Shown here piece after piece: positions 40,443-49,387 of a stretch of DNA of 64,000 bases. Origin of the DNA: Paractinoplanes ovalisporus (GTDB lineage Bacteria; Actinomycetota; Actinomycetes; Mycobacteriales; Micromonosporaceae); assembly GCF_016834655.1 (NCBI RefSeq), contig NZ_JAENHP010000002.1:372001-436000 (forward strand), in the 5' to 3' direction. Every line of letters begins with the position of its first letter. Within the stretch, counting starts at the first letter, position 1. The notes under the pieces are model-generated. The model ran no database searches and was not told where the DNA came from. It saw nothing but the letters and a program-made list of their open reading frames with translations. The translations under genes were made by a program, and so were the position numbers.

Positions 40443-41741
40443 TCAGAGGGCGTCGGTCAGGACCTTGGCGTAGGCGGGCGGGACGAACGTGGGCCCGCCG
40501 GGGGCGAGGACGTCGTCGCGGGAAGCGGCTGCCCACGCCTCGGCCGGGACGGCTTCGCGCAGCGCGGCCAGGACGGGCGCGTCGTCGGTCAGCATGGACA
40601 GGGCCACCAGCGACTCCTCGACCTCGCCGACGCACTCGAACGGCTTGTGCGCGTCGATGCCCAGCAGCTCGAGGAAGCCGGGCAGCTGGGACAGGTCGGC
40701 GAACAGGTCGTGACCGAAGATGTGGTTGAGGCGGTCCCGGTCCATCGCCGGGGCCATCGCCAGGTAGACGAAACGGCACTTCGGGCAGTCGCCGCACCAG
40801 CGGGCCGTCGGGTCGTGCAGCTTGAACGCCTTGTTACAGCTGGTCACCACGTCGTCGTACTGGGTGTGACGGGCGAACAGCTGCGCGATGTGCAGTTCGG
40901 AGAGTGAGCGCAGCAGCGAGAAGTACGGCTCGGTGAGGCCGGCGTGGGCGGTCACGGCGGCCCGCAGCAGACCCTCGGCCTCGACCCCCTTGGACCACTG
41001 GTGGTTGACCTCGTGACCGTTCCAGATCAGGTTGGGGTCGGAGGCCGAGCGCTCGTTGGACATCACCACCGGGCCCAGGCCGTGCCAGACGGCGGTGGCG
41101 ATCGCGATCAGCGAGTTGATCGCGGTGACCGGGATGTGCCCGTTGAGCGCGCCCGCCTTGTTCAGCTCGAACAGGCTCGGGTCGAGCTTGCGGCGGGCGG
41201 CCAGGGCGGGCAGGCCGGAGGCGGCGTTCACGTTCTGGATCACCGGGTTGGGGTTGACCGAGAACGGCACCGGGTCGAGGCCGGCCGCGCGCAGGATCTC
41301 CAGCGTGACGATCGAGTCTTTCCCGCCGCCGACCGCCGACAGCGGCCGTCCCTGGCTGTTGTCGACCACCGGCGCCGGGGCCGGCGAACCCGGCACCTCC
41401 ACCGACAGTTCGAGGACGTGCGGCAGCTGGTTGCGGTAGGCGTATTCGGCCATGCCCTTGGTGTAGACGGCCGTGAAGAACGCGGCCACCTCGGGCGCGA
41501 CCGGCTTGGGCGCGATCACGCGGGCGGGCGCGCCCACCTTGTAGTAGCTGACCCCGGCCACCACGTGCAGCAGGTCGAGCACGCGGCCGAGGGCTTCCGG
41601 CACCGGGCCGTTGAAGACCGGCAGGGTGATCGTCTCGGTGAAGTGCAGCGGTGCGGGGCCGTCGAGCACGTAGTCGAACGTCGCCACCCCGGTCGAGGGG
41701 TCGAACGCGTACGAGGGGAAGCGCATGACGTCGAACTGCAC
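40443..41741 (-). CDS. murL: UDP-MurNAc-L-Ala-L-Glu epimerase
   Basis: 432 residues, MurL type. The centre has GRPLSAVGGGKDSIVTLEIL, a PP-loop-like ATP site, and later the Cys block RWCGDCPKCRFVYLA. MurL epimerises the terminal L-Glu of UDP-MurNAc-L-Ala-L-Glu to D-Glu with ATP, replacing glutamate racemase in the Xanthomonas pathway; it has also been noted in Micromonospora-like actinobacteria. The divergent neighbour encodes the matching ligase. The GTG at 41741 is set by AGGAG seven bases upstream; ATG 41726 is an alternative. In-frame starts further upstream lie inside murD2 and are rejected. Confidence 0.88.
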   Translation of the reverse strand: MQFDVMRFPSYAFDPSTGVATFDYVLDGPAPLHFTETITLPVFNGPVPEALGRVLDLLHVVAGVSYYKVGAPARVIAPKPVAPEVAAFFTAVYTKGMAEYAYRNQLPHVLELSVEVPGSPAPAPVVDNSQGRPLSAVGGGKDSIVTLEILRAAGLDPVPFSVNPNPVIQNVNAASGLPALAARRKLDPSLFELNKAGALNGHIPVTAINSLIAIATAVWHGLGPVVMSNERSASDPNLIWNGHEVNHQWSKGVEAEGLLRAAVTAHAGLTEPYFSLLRSLSELHIAQLFARHTQYDDVVTSCNKAFKLHDPTARWCGDCPKCRFVYLAMAPAMDRDRLNHIFGHDLFADLSQLPGFLELLGIDAHKPFECVGEVEESLVALSMLTDDAPVLAALREAVPAEAWAAASRDDVLAPGGPTFVPPAYAKVLTDAL

Positions 41742-41805
41742 CCGGAAACTCCTGTCATAGGGCCGACGGGCAATACTAGTGCGACTCGACGAGGAGGAGA
41801 CGACT
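41742..41805. promoter_or_regulatory. compact divergent murL/murD2 promoter region
   Basis: Only 64 bp separate the two start codons. In the middle is AATACTAGT (41772-41780): TAGTAT read on the minus strand fits TANNNT for murL, and AATACT or TACTAG could serve murD2 on the plus strand. GAGGAGGAG (41791-41799) is the murD2 ribosome site, AGGAG on the other strand that of murL. Such tight divergence suggests co-ordinated expression. Confidence 0.5.
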
Positions 41806-43158
41806 GTGCGCCTGGCAGACCTGAAGGGCCGGTCCGTGGCGGTCTGGGGCACGGGCCGCGAGGGGCGGGCCGCGGTGACGGCCATTTCCCCGTACGGGCC
41901 GTCGCGGTTGATCGCCGTCGATGACAGCGCGAATTTCCTCTCCGTCACCTGGGAGGGCGAGCTGGCCGCCCAGGCCCCCCTCGCGGGCGGTGATCACGCG
42001 TTCCCGGCCCTGGTCACGGCCGATGTCGTGGTGCGCTCGCCCGGTGTTCCGCAGACCCACCCGTGGATGAAGGAGCTGCGCGAGCGCGGCGTTCCCGTCA
42101 CCGGCGGTAGCGCCCTCTGGATGGCCGACCACGCCGCACGCACGATCGGCGTCACCGGCAGCAAGGGCAAGAGCACGACGTCGAGCCTGATCAGCCATCT
42201 GCTGGCGGCGGTCGACCGGCCCAACGTGTTCGGCGGCAACATCGGCGTCCCGCTGCTCGACCTGCCCGACGCGCCCCTCTACGTGCTGGAGCTGTCGAGC
42301 TATCAGTGCTCCGACCTCACCGACTCGCCCCGGGTGGCGGTGGTGACGTCGCTGTTCCCGGAACATCTCGACGCGCACGGCGGCGAGAAGGAGTACTACC
42401 GCGACAAGCTCAACCTGCTGCGCCACGGACCGGAAATGATCGTGGTGAACGGCACCGACGAGCGTCTGCGCGACGAGATCCGGGGCGTCACCGACGCCAA
42501 CGGTTTCCCGCCGATCCCGGCCGCGGCCGACGACTCCCGGTTCCGGGTCGAGGACGAGATGGTCTTCTGCTCCGACGAGCCGCTGTTCCCGCGGTCGGCG
42601 CTGCGGCTCAAGGGTGCGCACAACGGCCGCAACCTGTGTGTCGCGCTGGCCGTGCTCGACGGCCTGGGTGTCGACGTGCCGGGGGAGAAGGACCGGCTGG
42701 CGGCCGCGGTGGCGTCCTTCGAGGGGCTGCCGCACCGGCTGACCGAGATCGCCGACCCGTCCGGGCTCACGTTCGTCGACGACACGCTCTCCACGTCGCC
42801 GTACGCGACCATGCACGCCATCGACGCGTACGCGGGAAAGCCTCTGACCGTGCTCGTCGGCGGCACCGACCGGGGGCTCGACTACACGGTGTTGCGGGAC
42901 TTCCTGGCCGACCGTGAACTCACCGTGATCGGCATGCCCGACAGCGGCCCCCGGATCCTCGGCGCGCTGGCCGGGCTCGACGGGGTCACGACCGTGCCGG
43001 CGGAAGACCTGGCCGACGCCGTACGCCTCTCGCGGGAGCTGACCCCGGAGGGCGGAGTGGTCCTGCTGTCGCCGGCCGCGCCGAGCTACGGCCAGTTCCG
43101 CAACTACGAGCACCGTTCGGAGGCGTTCGTGGAAGCGGTCCGCGCCACCGCCGGGTAG
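41806..43158 (+). CDS. murD2: MurD2-type UDP-MurNAc-L-Ala ligase (L-Glu-adding)
   Basis: 450 residues of the Mur ligase fold: an N-terminal Rossmann domain (VAVWGTGREG), the central ATP domain with GVTGSKGKSTTSSLISHLL (P loop) and NIGVPLLD, and a C-terminal domain with FVDDTLSTSP. MurD normally adds D-Glu; the MurD2 enzymes that pair with MurL add L-Glu to UDP-MurNAc-L-Ala. The divergent murL gene is the reason for the MurD2 call; sequence alone would allow plain MurD. GTG 41806 follows GAGGAGGAG by six bases, so the earlier in-frame GTG at 41779 is not used. Confidence 0.85.
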   Translation: MRLADLKGRSVAVWGTGREGRAAVTAISPYGPSRLIAVDDSANFLSVTWEGELAAQAPLAGGDHAFPALVTADVVVRSPGVPQTHPWMKELRERGVPVTGGSALWMADHAARTIGVTGSKGKSTTSSLISHLLAAVDRPNVFGGNIGVPLLDLPDAPLYVLELSSYQCSDLTDSPRVAVVTSLFPEHLDAHGGEKEYYRDKLNLLRHGPEMIVVNGTDERLRDEIRGVTDANGFPPIPAAADDSRFRVEDEMVFCSDEPLFPRSALRLKGAHNGRNLCVALAVLDGLGVDVPGEKDRLAAAVASFEGLPHRLTEIADPSGLTFVDDTLSTSPYATMHAIDAYAGKPLTVLVGGTDRGLDYTVLRDFLADRELTVIGMPDSGPRILGALAGLDGVTTVPAEDLADAVRLSRELTPEGGVVLLSPAAPSYGQFRNYEHRSEAFVEAVRATAG

Positions 43159-43538
43159 GCGTTCGGGCAGCTCGGCGGGGAACAACGGGCCCGCGACGGC
43201 GTACCCGGAAATCTTTTTGATCTTGTTTCCCCGGTAAAAACCGTGTTTCAAACCCGCCAGGAGATGGCCCGGCGGGTCGATGCCGCGTGGGCCGATCGAG
43301 GTGTGCCCTTCCACCTAACGGCCCATGTCAAACTCGGGCAAATCCTCCCACGTGATGGCGGTCACGTCGTAAAGAACATTTCCGGATTGATGGCCGTCAA
43401 GCGGTGACGGCGTAACACGCGTTCATCGGCGCAGGTCAGGTAACGGTTTGAAAACTTCGCCCAACTCCTTGACACGGAGGGGCGGTTAGTAAGAACTTTT
43501 ACCGCGACAGTAAACACTCCTTCCTGAAAGGGTGGCCA
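43159..43538. other. 380-bp intergenic region, relatively AT-rich
   Basis: The longest unassigned stretch between two well-supported genes, less GC-rich than its surroundings. The right end (43469-43538) is the operon promoter. On the left a 47-codon frame (43264-43407) exists but has no spaced ribosome site. The segment CCCCGGTAAAAACCG (about 43229-43243) is a short imperfect dyad. I see no RNA structure or known leader. Confidence 0.6.
43469..43504 (+). promoter_or_regulatory. TTGACA promoter with operator overlapping the -10
   Basis: A consensus -35 TTGACA (43469-43474) is followed by the imperfect 22-bp dyad CGGTTAGTAAGAACTTTTACCG (43483-43504), of which the central GTAAGAACTTTTAC has GTAA/TTAC arms. 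The -10 must lie inside the dyad (GAACTT or TAAGAA). TTAGTAA-type half-sites are usual for MurR/RpiR regulators, so this is probably the operator of the regulator encoded 35 bp downstream, controlling the whole ABC operon. Confidence 0.6.
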
Positions 43539-44513
43539 ATGAACGAGCCGGAGATGGACGGCGCCGCGGTGACCGCGGTGGTCGACTCCCTGGTTCGTGG
43601 CGACCAGGCCACCTCGGACCTGCACGTCGCGAGCCAGCAGGGAGTTCTCGTCCGCGTGCGCTCACTGCTCCCGGAGTTCACGGGCGCGCTGCGGCGGGTC
43701 GCCGAGCAGGTTCTGACCGATCCGGCCGCCGCCTCGCGGGCCACCATCGTCGAGCTCGCCGAGCGCAGCGGTACCTCGCCGGCGACCATCACCCGGTTCT
43801 GCCGGGCGCTGGGCTTCGACGGCTACGCGGATCTGCGGCTGGGCATCGCGGCGGAGACCGGGCGGGCGCGTTCCGCCGGGTGGACCGTCGACATCGGCCG
43901 CGAGATCCAGCCGAGCGACCCGCTCGAACGGGTTCTCGGCCAGATCATGGCGGCCGACACCCAGGCCATGCACGACACGGCCGAGCTGCTCGACCTCGCC
44001 GAGGTGGAGCGGGCGGCGGGCGCGATCGCGACGGCCACCCGGGTGAACATCTTCGGCGCCAGCGGAAGCGCGCTGGTCGGCGAGGAGATGCAGTTCAGCC
44101 TGCACCGCATCGGCGTGGCGGCCTGGGCCTGGACCGACGTGCACAACGGCCTGGCCAGTGCCGCGCTCTCCCGGCCGGGCGACGTCGCGCTCGGCATCTC
44201 GCACAGCGGCGAGACCGGCGAGACGATCGAGCTGCTGGCCGAGGCGAGCAGCCGGGGCGCCACCACCATCGCCCTCACCAGCTTCCCGCGTTCCCCGTTG
44301 GCCGAGCTGGCCGACATCACTCTGGTCACCGCGACCCAGGCGACCACTTTCCGTCCGGACGCGCTCAGCGCCCGGCACCCGCAACTGGTCGTCCTCGACC
44401 TTCTCTACGTCGCCGTAGCGCAGCGGACCCACGAACGTTCGCACGCCGCGTTCCAGCGAACCGCCCAGGCCGTACACGGTCACAAAGCGGCCAAGGACGG
44501 CAGCACCACCTGA
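43539..44513 (+). CDS. MurR/RpiR-family transcriptional regulator
   Basis: 324 residues: an RpiR helix-turn-helix (about 38-115; TIVELAERSGTSPATITRFCRALGF) and a SIS sugar-phosphate domain (about 150-285; NIFGASGSALVGEEM, LGISHSGETGETIELLAEA). Family members respond to MurNAc-6-P, GlcNAc-6-P or other sugar phosphates. As first gene of the ABC operon and just past murD2, it most likely senses an amino-sugar phosphate and represses the transport genes through the dyad at 43483-43504. Confidence 0.92.
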   Translation: MNEPEMDGAAVTAVVDSLVRGDQATSDLHVASQQGVLVRVRSLLPEFTGALRRVAEQVLTDPAAASRATIVELAERSGTSPATITRFCRALGFDGYADLRLGIAAETGRARSAGWTVDIGREIQPSDPLERVLGQIMAADTQAMHDTAELLDLAEVERAAGAIATATRVNIFGASGSALVGEEMQFSLHRIGVAAWAWTDVHNGLASAALSRPGDVALGISHSGETGETIELLAEASSRGATTIALTSFPRSPLAELADITLVTATQATTFRPDALSARHPQLVVLDLLYVAVAQRTHERSHAAFQRTAQAVHGHKAAKDGSTT

Positions 44514-44557
44514 AAACGCATCATCCCCAAATAAAGAAAATCTCCCCAGGAGGAAGC

Positions 44558-45871
44558 GTGAAGCGCAAGATTGCCGCCGTCGCGGCCATCGCGGCGACAC
44601 TGCTCGGCGCCGCGGCCTGCGGCTCCAACAGCGACGAAGACGCCCCCACTACCTCGGCTTCCGGCAAGGTCGACGGCACCGGCAAGACCCTCAAGGTCTG
44701 GCTGATGGTCGACGCGCAGAGCGCCTGGAAGAACGTTGTCGACGACGCCAGCAAGCGGTTCACCGACGCCACCGGCGCCACGGTCAACGTCGAGTACCAG
44801 CAGTGGGCCAACCACCTCACCAAGCTCGACGCCACCCTGGCCGGCAGCGACGTGCCCGACGTGGTCGAGCTGGGCAACACCGAGTTCCCCAAGTACGTCT
44901 TCTCGGGCGCGTTCGGCGCGGTCAACCCGGCCGACTACGAGAACTCGGACTCGTGGCTGCAGGGCCTCAAGGGCGCCTGTGACTTCGAGGGCAAGACCTA
45001 CTGCGTGCCCTACTACGCCGGTGCCCGCGTGCTGATCTACCGCACCGACCTGCTGAAGAAGGTCGGCGCCGAGGCTCCCAAGTCGTACGACGAGTTCCTG
45101 GCCACCGCCGAGAAGGTGCAGAACGCCGAGAAGGCGAACAGCAAGTTCGGCGCCGTCTACATGCCGGGCCAGTACTGGTACGCCGCGATGAGCTGGGTCA
45201 AGTCGACCGGTGGCGACATCGCGAAGCAGGAGGGCGACAAGTGGGTCGGCCAGCTCTCGCAGCCGCAGTCGATCGAGGGCCTGCAGCGCTGGGTCGACAT
45301 GGTCAAGAAGTACTCGAAGGCTGACCCCACCAAGAACGAGAACGACCAGGCCAACACGTTCGCCCAGGGCACCGCGGCGATGTTCTACGGCAACGCCTGG
45401 GAGCAGGGTGCGGCCGAGGAGACCAAGAAGGACCCCAACAACCCGGACTCCCCGCTGGTCCCGACCAAGGTCAAGGGCAAGCTGGCCGCCGCGCCGATGC
45501 CCGAGGTCCCGTCGTTCCTCGGTGGCTCGAACCTCGGCATCACCGAGAAGAGCCAGCAGAAGGAGCTGGCCGCGCAGTGGATCAAGGCGTTCACCGACAG
45601 CACCTCGATGGCCGGGCTGGTCAAGGCCAACGCGCTGCCGAACGCGACCGCGCTGCTCGACAAGGCCGCCGCGGACAACAAGACGATCGCGCCGGCCGCG
45701 CTCGCCGCTAAGAACAGCTGGTTCCCGCCGAACGCCGAGAAGTGGGCCGACGTGGAGAAGGGCGCCGTGCTGCAGACCATGCTGACCGACGTCCTGACCG
45801 GCAAGAAGTCGGTGGCCGACGGCGCCAAGTGGGCCGACGACCAGATCAACACGACGCTCAACGAGAGCTGA
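44558..45871 (+). CDS. sugar ABC transporter substrate-binding lipoprotein
   Basis: 437 residues, solute-binding protein family 1. A lipoprotein signal ends LLGAAAC (Cys about 22), followed by an acidic Ser/Thr linker and the binding fold (VWLMVDAQSAWK, VVELGNTEFPKYV, YCVPYYAGARVLIYR, GTAAMFYGNAWEQ). The layout resembles chitobiose/amino-sugar binding proteins such as DasA. GTG start after AGGAGG. Anchored outside the membrane, it delivers sugar to the two permeases that follow. A stem-loop between it and the permeases may favour its expression. Confidence 0.92.
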   Translation: MKRKIAAVAAIAATLLGAAACGSNSDEDAPTTSASGKVDGTGKTLKVWLMVDAQSAWKNVVDDASKRFTDATGATVNVEYQQWANHLTKLDATLAGSDVPDVVELGNTEFPKYVFSGAFGAVNPADYENSDSWLQGLKGACDFEGKTYCVPYYAGARVLIYRTDLLKKVGAEAPKSYDEFLATAEKVQNAEKANSKFGAVYMPGQYWYAAMSWVKSTGGDIAKQEGDKWVGQLSQPQSIEGLQRWVDMVKKYSKADPTKNENDQANTFAQGTAAMFYGNAWEQGAAEETKKDPNNPDSPLVPTKVKGKLAAAPMPEVPSFLGGSNLGITEKSQQKELAAQWIKAFTDSTSMAGLVKANALPNATALLDKAAADNKTIAPAALAAKNSWFPPNAEKWADVEKGAVLQTMLTDVLTGKKSVADGAKWADDQINTTLNES

Positions 45872-45882
45872 CATCCGCCGGA

Positions 45883-45910
45883 CTGCCCGCCTCCGCGAGG
45901 GGGCGGGCAG
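45883..45910 (+). promoter_or_regulatory. intercistronic stem-loop between binding protein and permeases
   Basis: CTGCCCGCC (45883-45891) and GGCGGGCAG (45902-45910) form a 9-bp stem. No T-run follows. Stem-loops in this position in ABC operons stabilise the upstream mRNA so that more binding protein than permease is made; a partial terminator is the alternative. Confidence 0.55.
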
Positions 45911-45941
45911 CCCGCCCGCCCCCTTAGAGAGGGAAACGCCG

Positions 45942-46931
45942 ATGTCCGTCGTCGACTCCCCGGCGACCCGACGGCCCCGCGATCCCGGCGGCCCGCGGCA
46001 GAACCGGGTCCCCGGTCACGTCGCCCCCCGACGCCGCAAGCGCAACAGCGGCCTGGTCCCGTGGGCGCTCGCCGTGCCCGCGCTCGTTCTCATCGCCGCC
46101 CTGCTGGGCTACCCGCTGGTCCGCATGCTGGTCCTGTCCTTCCAGAACATGCGCCTGCGCGAGCTGATCAGCGGGCGCACGCCCCCGTGGGTCGGCTTCG
46201 ACCAGTACACCCGGGTGCTCACGGACGAAGTCTTCTGGGCGGTGGTCGGCCGCACGGTCGCCTTCACCGTCGTCTCCGTCCTCATCTCCGTGATCGGCGG
46301 CCTGAGCATCGCGCTGCTGATGCGCCGGGTCACCCGGGGCGTCCGGCTGTTCATGGTCATCGCGATGATGTTCGTGTGGGCCCTGCCCCAGCTCGTCGCG
46401 GCCCAGATCTTCCGCTGGATGACCGACTCCGACTTCGGCGTCGTGAACTACCTGATCGACAAGCTGCCCGGGGTGAACTACCAGAACCACAGCTGGTTCG
46501 TGAACCCGTGGCAGGGCTGGAGCGTCATCACCGCGCTGGTGGTGTGGGCGGGCATCCCGTTCCTGGCCATCACGCTCAACGCCGGCCTGACCCAGGTTCC
46601 CAAGGAGCTGCTCGAGGCGGCCACGGTCGACGGCGCCACGCCCTGGCAGTCGCTGCGCAACATCATCCTGCCGATCCTGAAGCCGCTGATCACGATCGTC
46701 ACGACGCTCTCCGTCATCTGGAACTTCGGTCTCTTCACACAGGCCTGGGTGCTGCGCGACGGTCACCCCGAGCCCCAGTTCCAGACGCTCGCGACGTACT
46801 CCTACACGCAGGCCTTCGGCCAGGCCCGGTACAGCCTGGGCTCGGCCATCGCGGTGATCACGGTGCTGCTCATGCTCGGCGTGATGATCTTCTATATCCG
46901 GCAGATGTTCAGGATCGGAGAGGTGGACTGA
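45942..46931 (+). CDS. sugar ABC transporter permease (MalF type)
   Basis: 329 residues with six main membrane helices. The first is at about 42-62 after a long basic N-terminus; the EAA loop (ELLEAATVDGATPWQSLRNI, about 222-241) that contacts the ATPase is clear. It forms the channel with the MalG-type protein whose ATG overlaps its stop by one base (TGATG). No ATP-binding gene is present, so it would share a general ATPase such as MsiK. Confidence 0.93.
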   Translation: MSVVDSPATRRPRDPGGPRQNRVPGHVAPRRRKRNSGLVPWALAVPALVLIAALLGYPLVRMLVLSFQNMRLRELISGRTPPWVGFDQYTRVLTDEVFWAVVGRTVAFTVVSVLISVIGGLSIALLMRRVTRGVRLFMVIAMMFVWALPQLVAAQIFRWMTDSDFGVVNYLIDKLPGVNYQNHSWFVNPWQGWSVITALVVWAGIPFLAITLNAGLTQVPKELLEAATVDGATPWQSLRNIILPILKPLITIVTTLSVIWNFGLFTQAWVLRDGHPEPQFQTLATYSYTQAFGQARYSLGSAIAVITVLLMLGVMIFYIRQMFRIGEVD

Positions 46932-47869
46932 TGGTCGCCCCCGCAGCGACGCCCACGCCGGCGTCCACCGTCCCGCTCAAGCGCCGCAAGTCCAAGGCCG
47001 TCGACGACGGCGTGATCACGGTCGGGCGCAGCCGCAGCGGCACCATCCTGGCCAACACGGCCGGCGTCCTGTTCTCGGTGGTCATGCTGTTCCCGGTCTA
47101 CTGGGTGCTGAACACCGCGTTCAAGCCGGCCGACGAGGTGCTGGCCCTGGAACCCGGGTTCTGGCCCTCCAACCCGACGTTCGACAACTTCATCTCGGCG
47201 TTCAAGGCCCCGCTGTTCCTCCAGGACATGCTCAACGGCGTCATCATCACCCTGCTGGCGGTGGCCGGCGCCCTGGTGGTGGGCTTCCTCGGCGCGCTGG
47301 CGATCGCCCGGTTCTCGTTCTACGGCCGCAAGGCGATCATCCTGGTCGTCCTGGTGGTGCAGCTGGTGCCGTTCCTGGCCCTGCTCATCCCGCTGTTCCT
47401 GATGCTGCAGAATGTCAACCTTGGTTTCAAGAAGTTCGATTTGACCGACAGTTTGATCGGTGTGAGCATCACCTACCTCGTGCTGATCTTGCCCTACACC
47501 ATCTGGACTCTTCGCGGCTTCATCTCGGGCATCCCCCGGGAGCTCGACGAGGCCGCGATGATCGACGGCTGCACGCGGGCCCAGGTGTTCTGGCGCATCA
47601 TCCTGCCGCTGACCGGCCCCGGTCTGGTCGCCACGAGCGTCTACGGCTTCATCCAGGCCTGGAACGAGTTCATCATCATCAACACGCTGAACAGTCCGGA
47701 GAAGCAGAACCTGATGGCCTGGCTGCTCCAGAACCAGACAACGCGCGGTACCGCCTGGGGGCCCCTCATGGCCGGTGCGATCATCACCTCGATTCCGGTG
47801 GTGGTCTTCTTCCTGATCATCCAGCGCAACATCGCAACCGGCCTCACAGCCGGCGCGGTCAAGGGATGA
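46931..47869 (+). CDS. sugar ABC transporter permease (MalG type)
   Basis: 312 residues, six membrane helices, with the EAA loop ELDEAAMIDGCTRAQVFWRI near residue 211-230. The first about 38 residues are polar and basic. Start ATG 46931 overlaps the preceding stop by one base; a much longer upstream frame is a shadow of the MalF gene. It completes the first transporter set of the operon. Confidence 0.93.
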   Translation: MVAPAATPTPASTVPLKRRKSKAVDDGVITVGRSRSGTILANTAGVLFSVVMLFPVYWVLNTAFKPADEVLALEPGFWPSNPTFDNFISAFKAPLFLQDMLNGVIITLLAVAGALVVGFLGALAIARFSFYGRKAIILVVLVVQLVPFLALLIPLFLMLQNVNLGFKKFDLTDSLIGVSITYLVLILPYTIWTLRGFISGIPRELDEAAMIDGCTRAQVFWRIILPLTGPGLVATSVYGFIQAWNEFIIINTLNSPEKQNLMAWLLQNQTTRGTAWGPLMAGAIITSIPVVVFFLIIQRNIATGLTAGAVKG

Positions 47870-47915
47870 TTCGGACTCAACACCAGTAACAAACAGCAAG
47901 CACTGAGGAGATGCT

Positions 47916-49352
47916 GTGACCGACATATTCACCAAGCCCGAGTTGGACCGCCGTACGCTGCTGCGTCGCGCGGCCGCCGTCGGTCTGCTGGCCACCCCCG
48001 CCGTGAGCATGCTCAGCGCGTGCGTCGGCAGCTCCGACGACGACACCCAGGAGCAGGCGACCGGCACGAAGTCCGCGGACAACCCGCTGGGCATCGACCC
48101 CAAGGCCGGCGTCGAGATCGTGATCTTCAACGGTGGTCTCGGCACCAAGTACGCGACCGACGTCGACACCCCGCTCTTCAACAAGAAGTGGCCGGACGCC
48201 AAGGTCACCTACTCGCAGACCGAAGAGATCTCGACGATCATCCAGCCTCGGATCAACGCCGGTAACCCGCCGGACATGATCAACAACTCGGGCTCGAAGC
48301 TGATGGACTTCGGCGCGATCGTCAAGGCGGGCCAGGCGGCCGACCTGACCGACCTGTTCGCTGCGCCGTCGCTCGACATCGCGGGCAAGACCGTGGCCGA
48401 CACCCTGGTGCCGGGCGCGGTCGAGCAGGGCAGCTACGACGGCAAGCCGTTCGCCGTGAACTACTCGTACACGGTCTTCGGTCTCTGGTACAACGCGGCC
48501 CTGTTCAAGAAGAACAACTGGACCCCGCCGACCACCTGGGCCGAGTTCACCGCCCTGTGCGACAAGATCAAGGCGGCCGGCATCACGCCGTTCGGCTTCG
48601 CGGGCGCCAACGCGTCGTACTACATGGTCCGGGCCCTGCTCACCAGCGCCGGCAAGATCGGCACCGAGCAGGTCCTCAAGGACATCGACAACCTGAAGGC
48701 CGGCGCCTGGACCAACGACGCCGTCAAGAAGGCCGCCGAGGCGTGGGCCGGGATCGGCAAGAACTACATCAACAAGACGTTCCTCGGCCTGCGTCACACC
48801 GAGGTCCAGCTGCAGCAGAACCAGGACAAGGTCGCGTTCTACCCCTGCGGCTCCTGGCTCGAGAACGAGCAGGCCAAGGACACCCCGTCCGGCTTCGAGT
48901 ACGCCATCGCGCCGTACCCGAGCGTCACCACGTCGGACCAGCTCCCGGCCACGGCGATCAACGCGGCCGCGGGCGAGATCTACTTCGCGGCGGCCAAGGG
49001 CAAGAACCCGCAGGGCGGCAAGGAGTACCTGCGGACCATGCTCAGCAAGGAAGCGGCGCTGGAGTTCACGAAGCTCACGAAGTCGCTTACGGTGGTGGCG
49101 GGTGCCTCCGACGGCGTCACCATCTCGCCCGGACTGACCAGCGCCAACGACGCGGTCACGAAGGCCGGCAAGGACGTCTTCATGGGCTACCTGTTCGACA
49201 CCTGGTACAAGAAGCTCGACGACGAGTCCCGCGCGGCCGCCAACGACCTGATGTTCAAGGACTACGACGCCGCCAAGTTCTGCGACCGCATGGAGAAGGC
49301 TTCCCAGGCCGTGGCCAAGGACTCCTCCATCACCAAGTTCACGCGCAGCTGA
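47916..49352 (+). CDS. NgcE-like carbohydrate-binding lipoprotein
   Basis: 478 residues. The N-terminus has RRTLLRRAAAVGLLATP and a lipobox ending MLSAC (Cys about 37), so twin-arginine export of a lipoprotein is possible. The body resembles the GlcNAc/diacetylchitobiose-binding protein NgcE: VEIVIFNGGLGTKYA, TIIQPRINAGNPPDMINNSG, FGLWYNAALFKK, FYPCGSWLENEQ. It is the binding protein of the second set in this operon. The 46-bp gap before it is AT-rich, with GAGGAG before the GTG. Confidence 0.9.
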   Translation: MTDIFTKPELDRRTLLRRAAAVGLLATPAVSMLSACVGSSDDDTQEQATGTKSADNPLGIDPKAGVEIVIFNGGLGTKYATDVDTPLFNKKWPDAKVTYSQTEEISTIIQPRINAGNPPDMINNSGSKLMDFGAIVKAGQAADLTDLFAAPSLDIAGKTVADTLVPGAVEQGSYDGKPFAVNYSYTVFGLWYNAALFKKNNWTPPTTWAEFTALCDKIKAAGITPFGFAGANASYYMVRALLTSAGKIGTEQVLKDIDNLKAGAWTNDAVKKAAEAWAGIGKNYINKTFLGLRHTEVQLQQNQDKVAFYPCGSWLENEQAKDTPSGFEYAIAPYPSVTTSDQLPATAINAAAGEIYFAAAKGKNPQGGKEYLRTMLSKEAALEFTKLTKSLTVVAGASDGVTISPGLTSANDAVTKAGKDVFMGYLFDTWYKKLDDESRAAANDLMFKDYDAAKFCDRMEKASQAVAKDSSITKFTRS

Positions 49353-49387
49353 TCATTTAGCAATAAAAGGGTAGGACGGTAAGCGCC

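Noticed and set aside
41742..41948. N-terminal extension of MurL to 501 residues
   Set aside because: It would overlap murD2 and its promoter, and the extra residues are antisense low-complexity sequence.
43264..43407. 47-codon reading frame in the long intergenic region
   Set aside because: GGAG touches the ATG with no spacing and the product shows no recognisable pattern. The region is better explained as regulatory.
43532..44557. Upstream in-frame extension of the first binding-protein gene
   Set aside because: It overlaps the MurR/RpiR gene in another frame and has no protein-like sequence. GTG 44558 has a good ribosome site and starts a clean lipoprotein signal.
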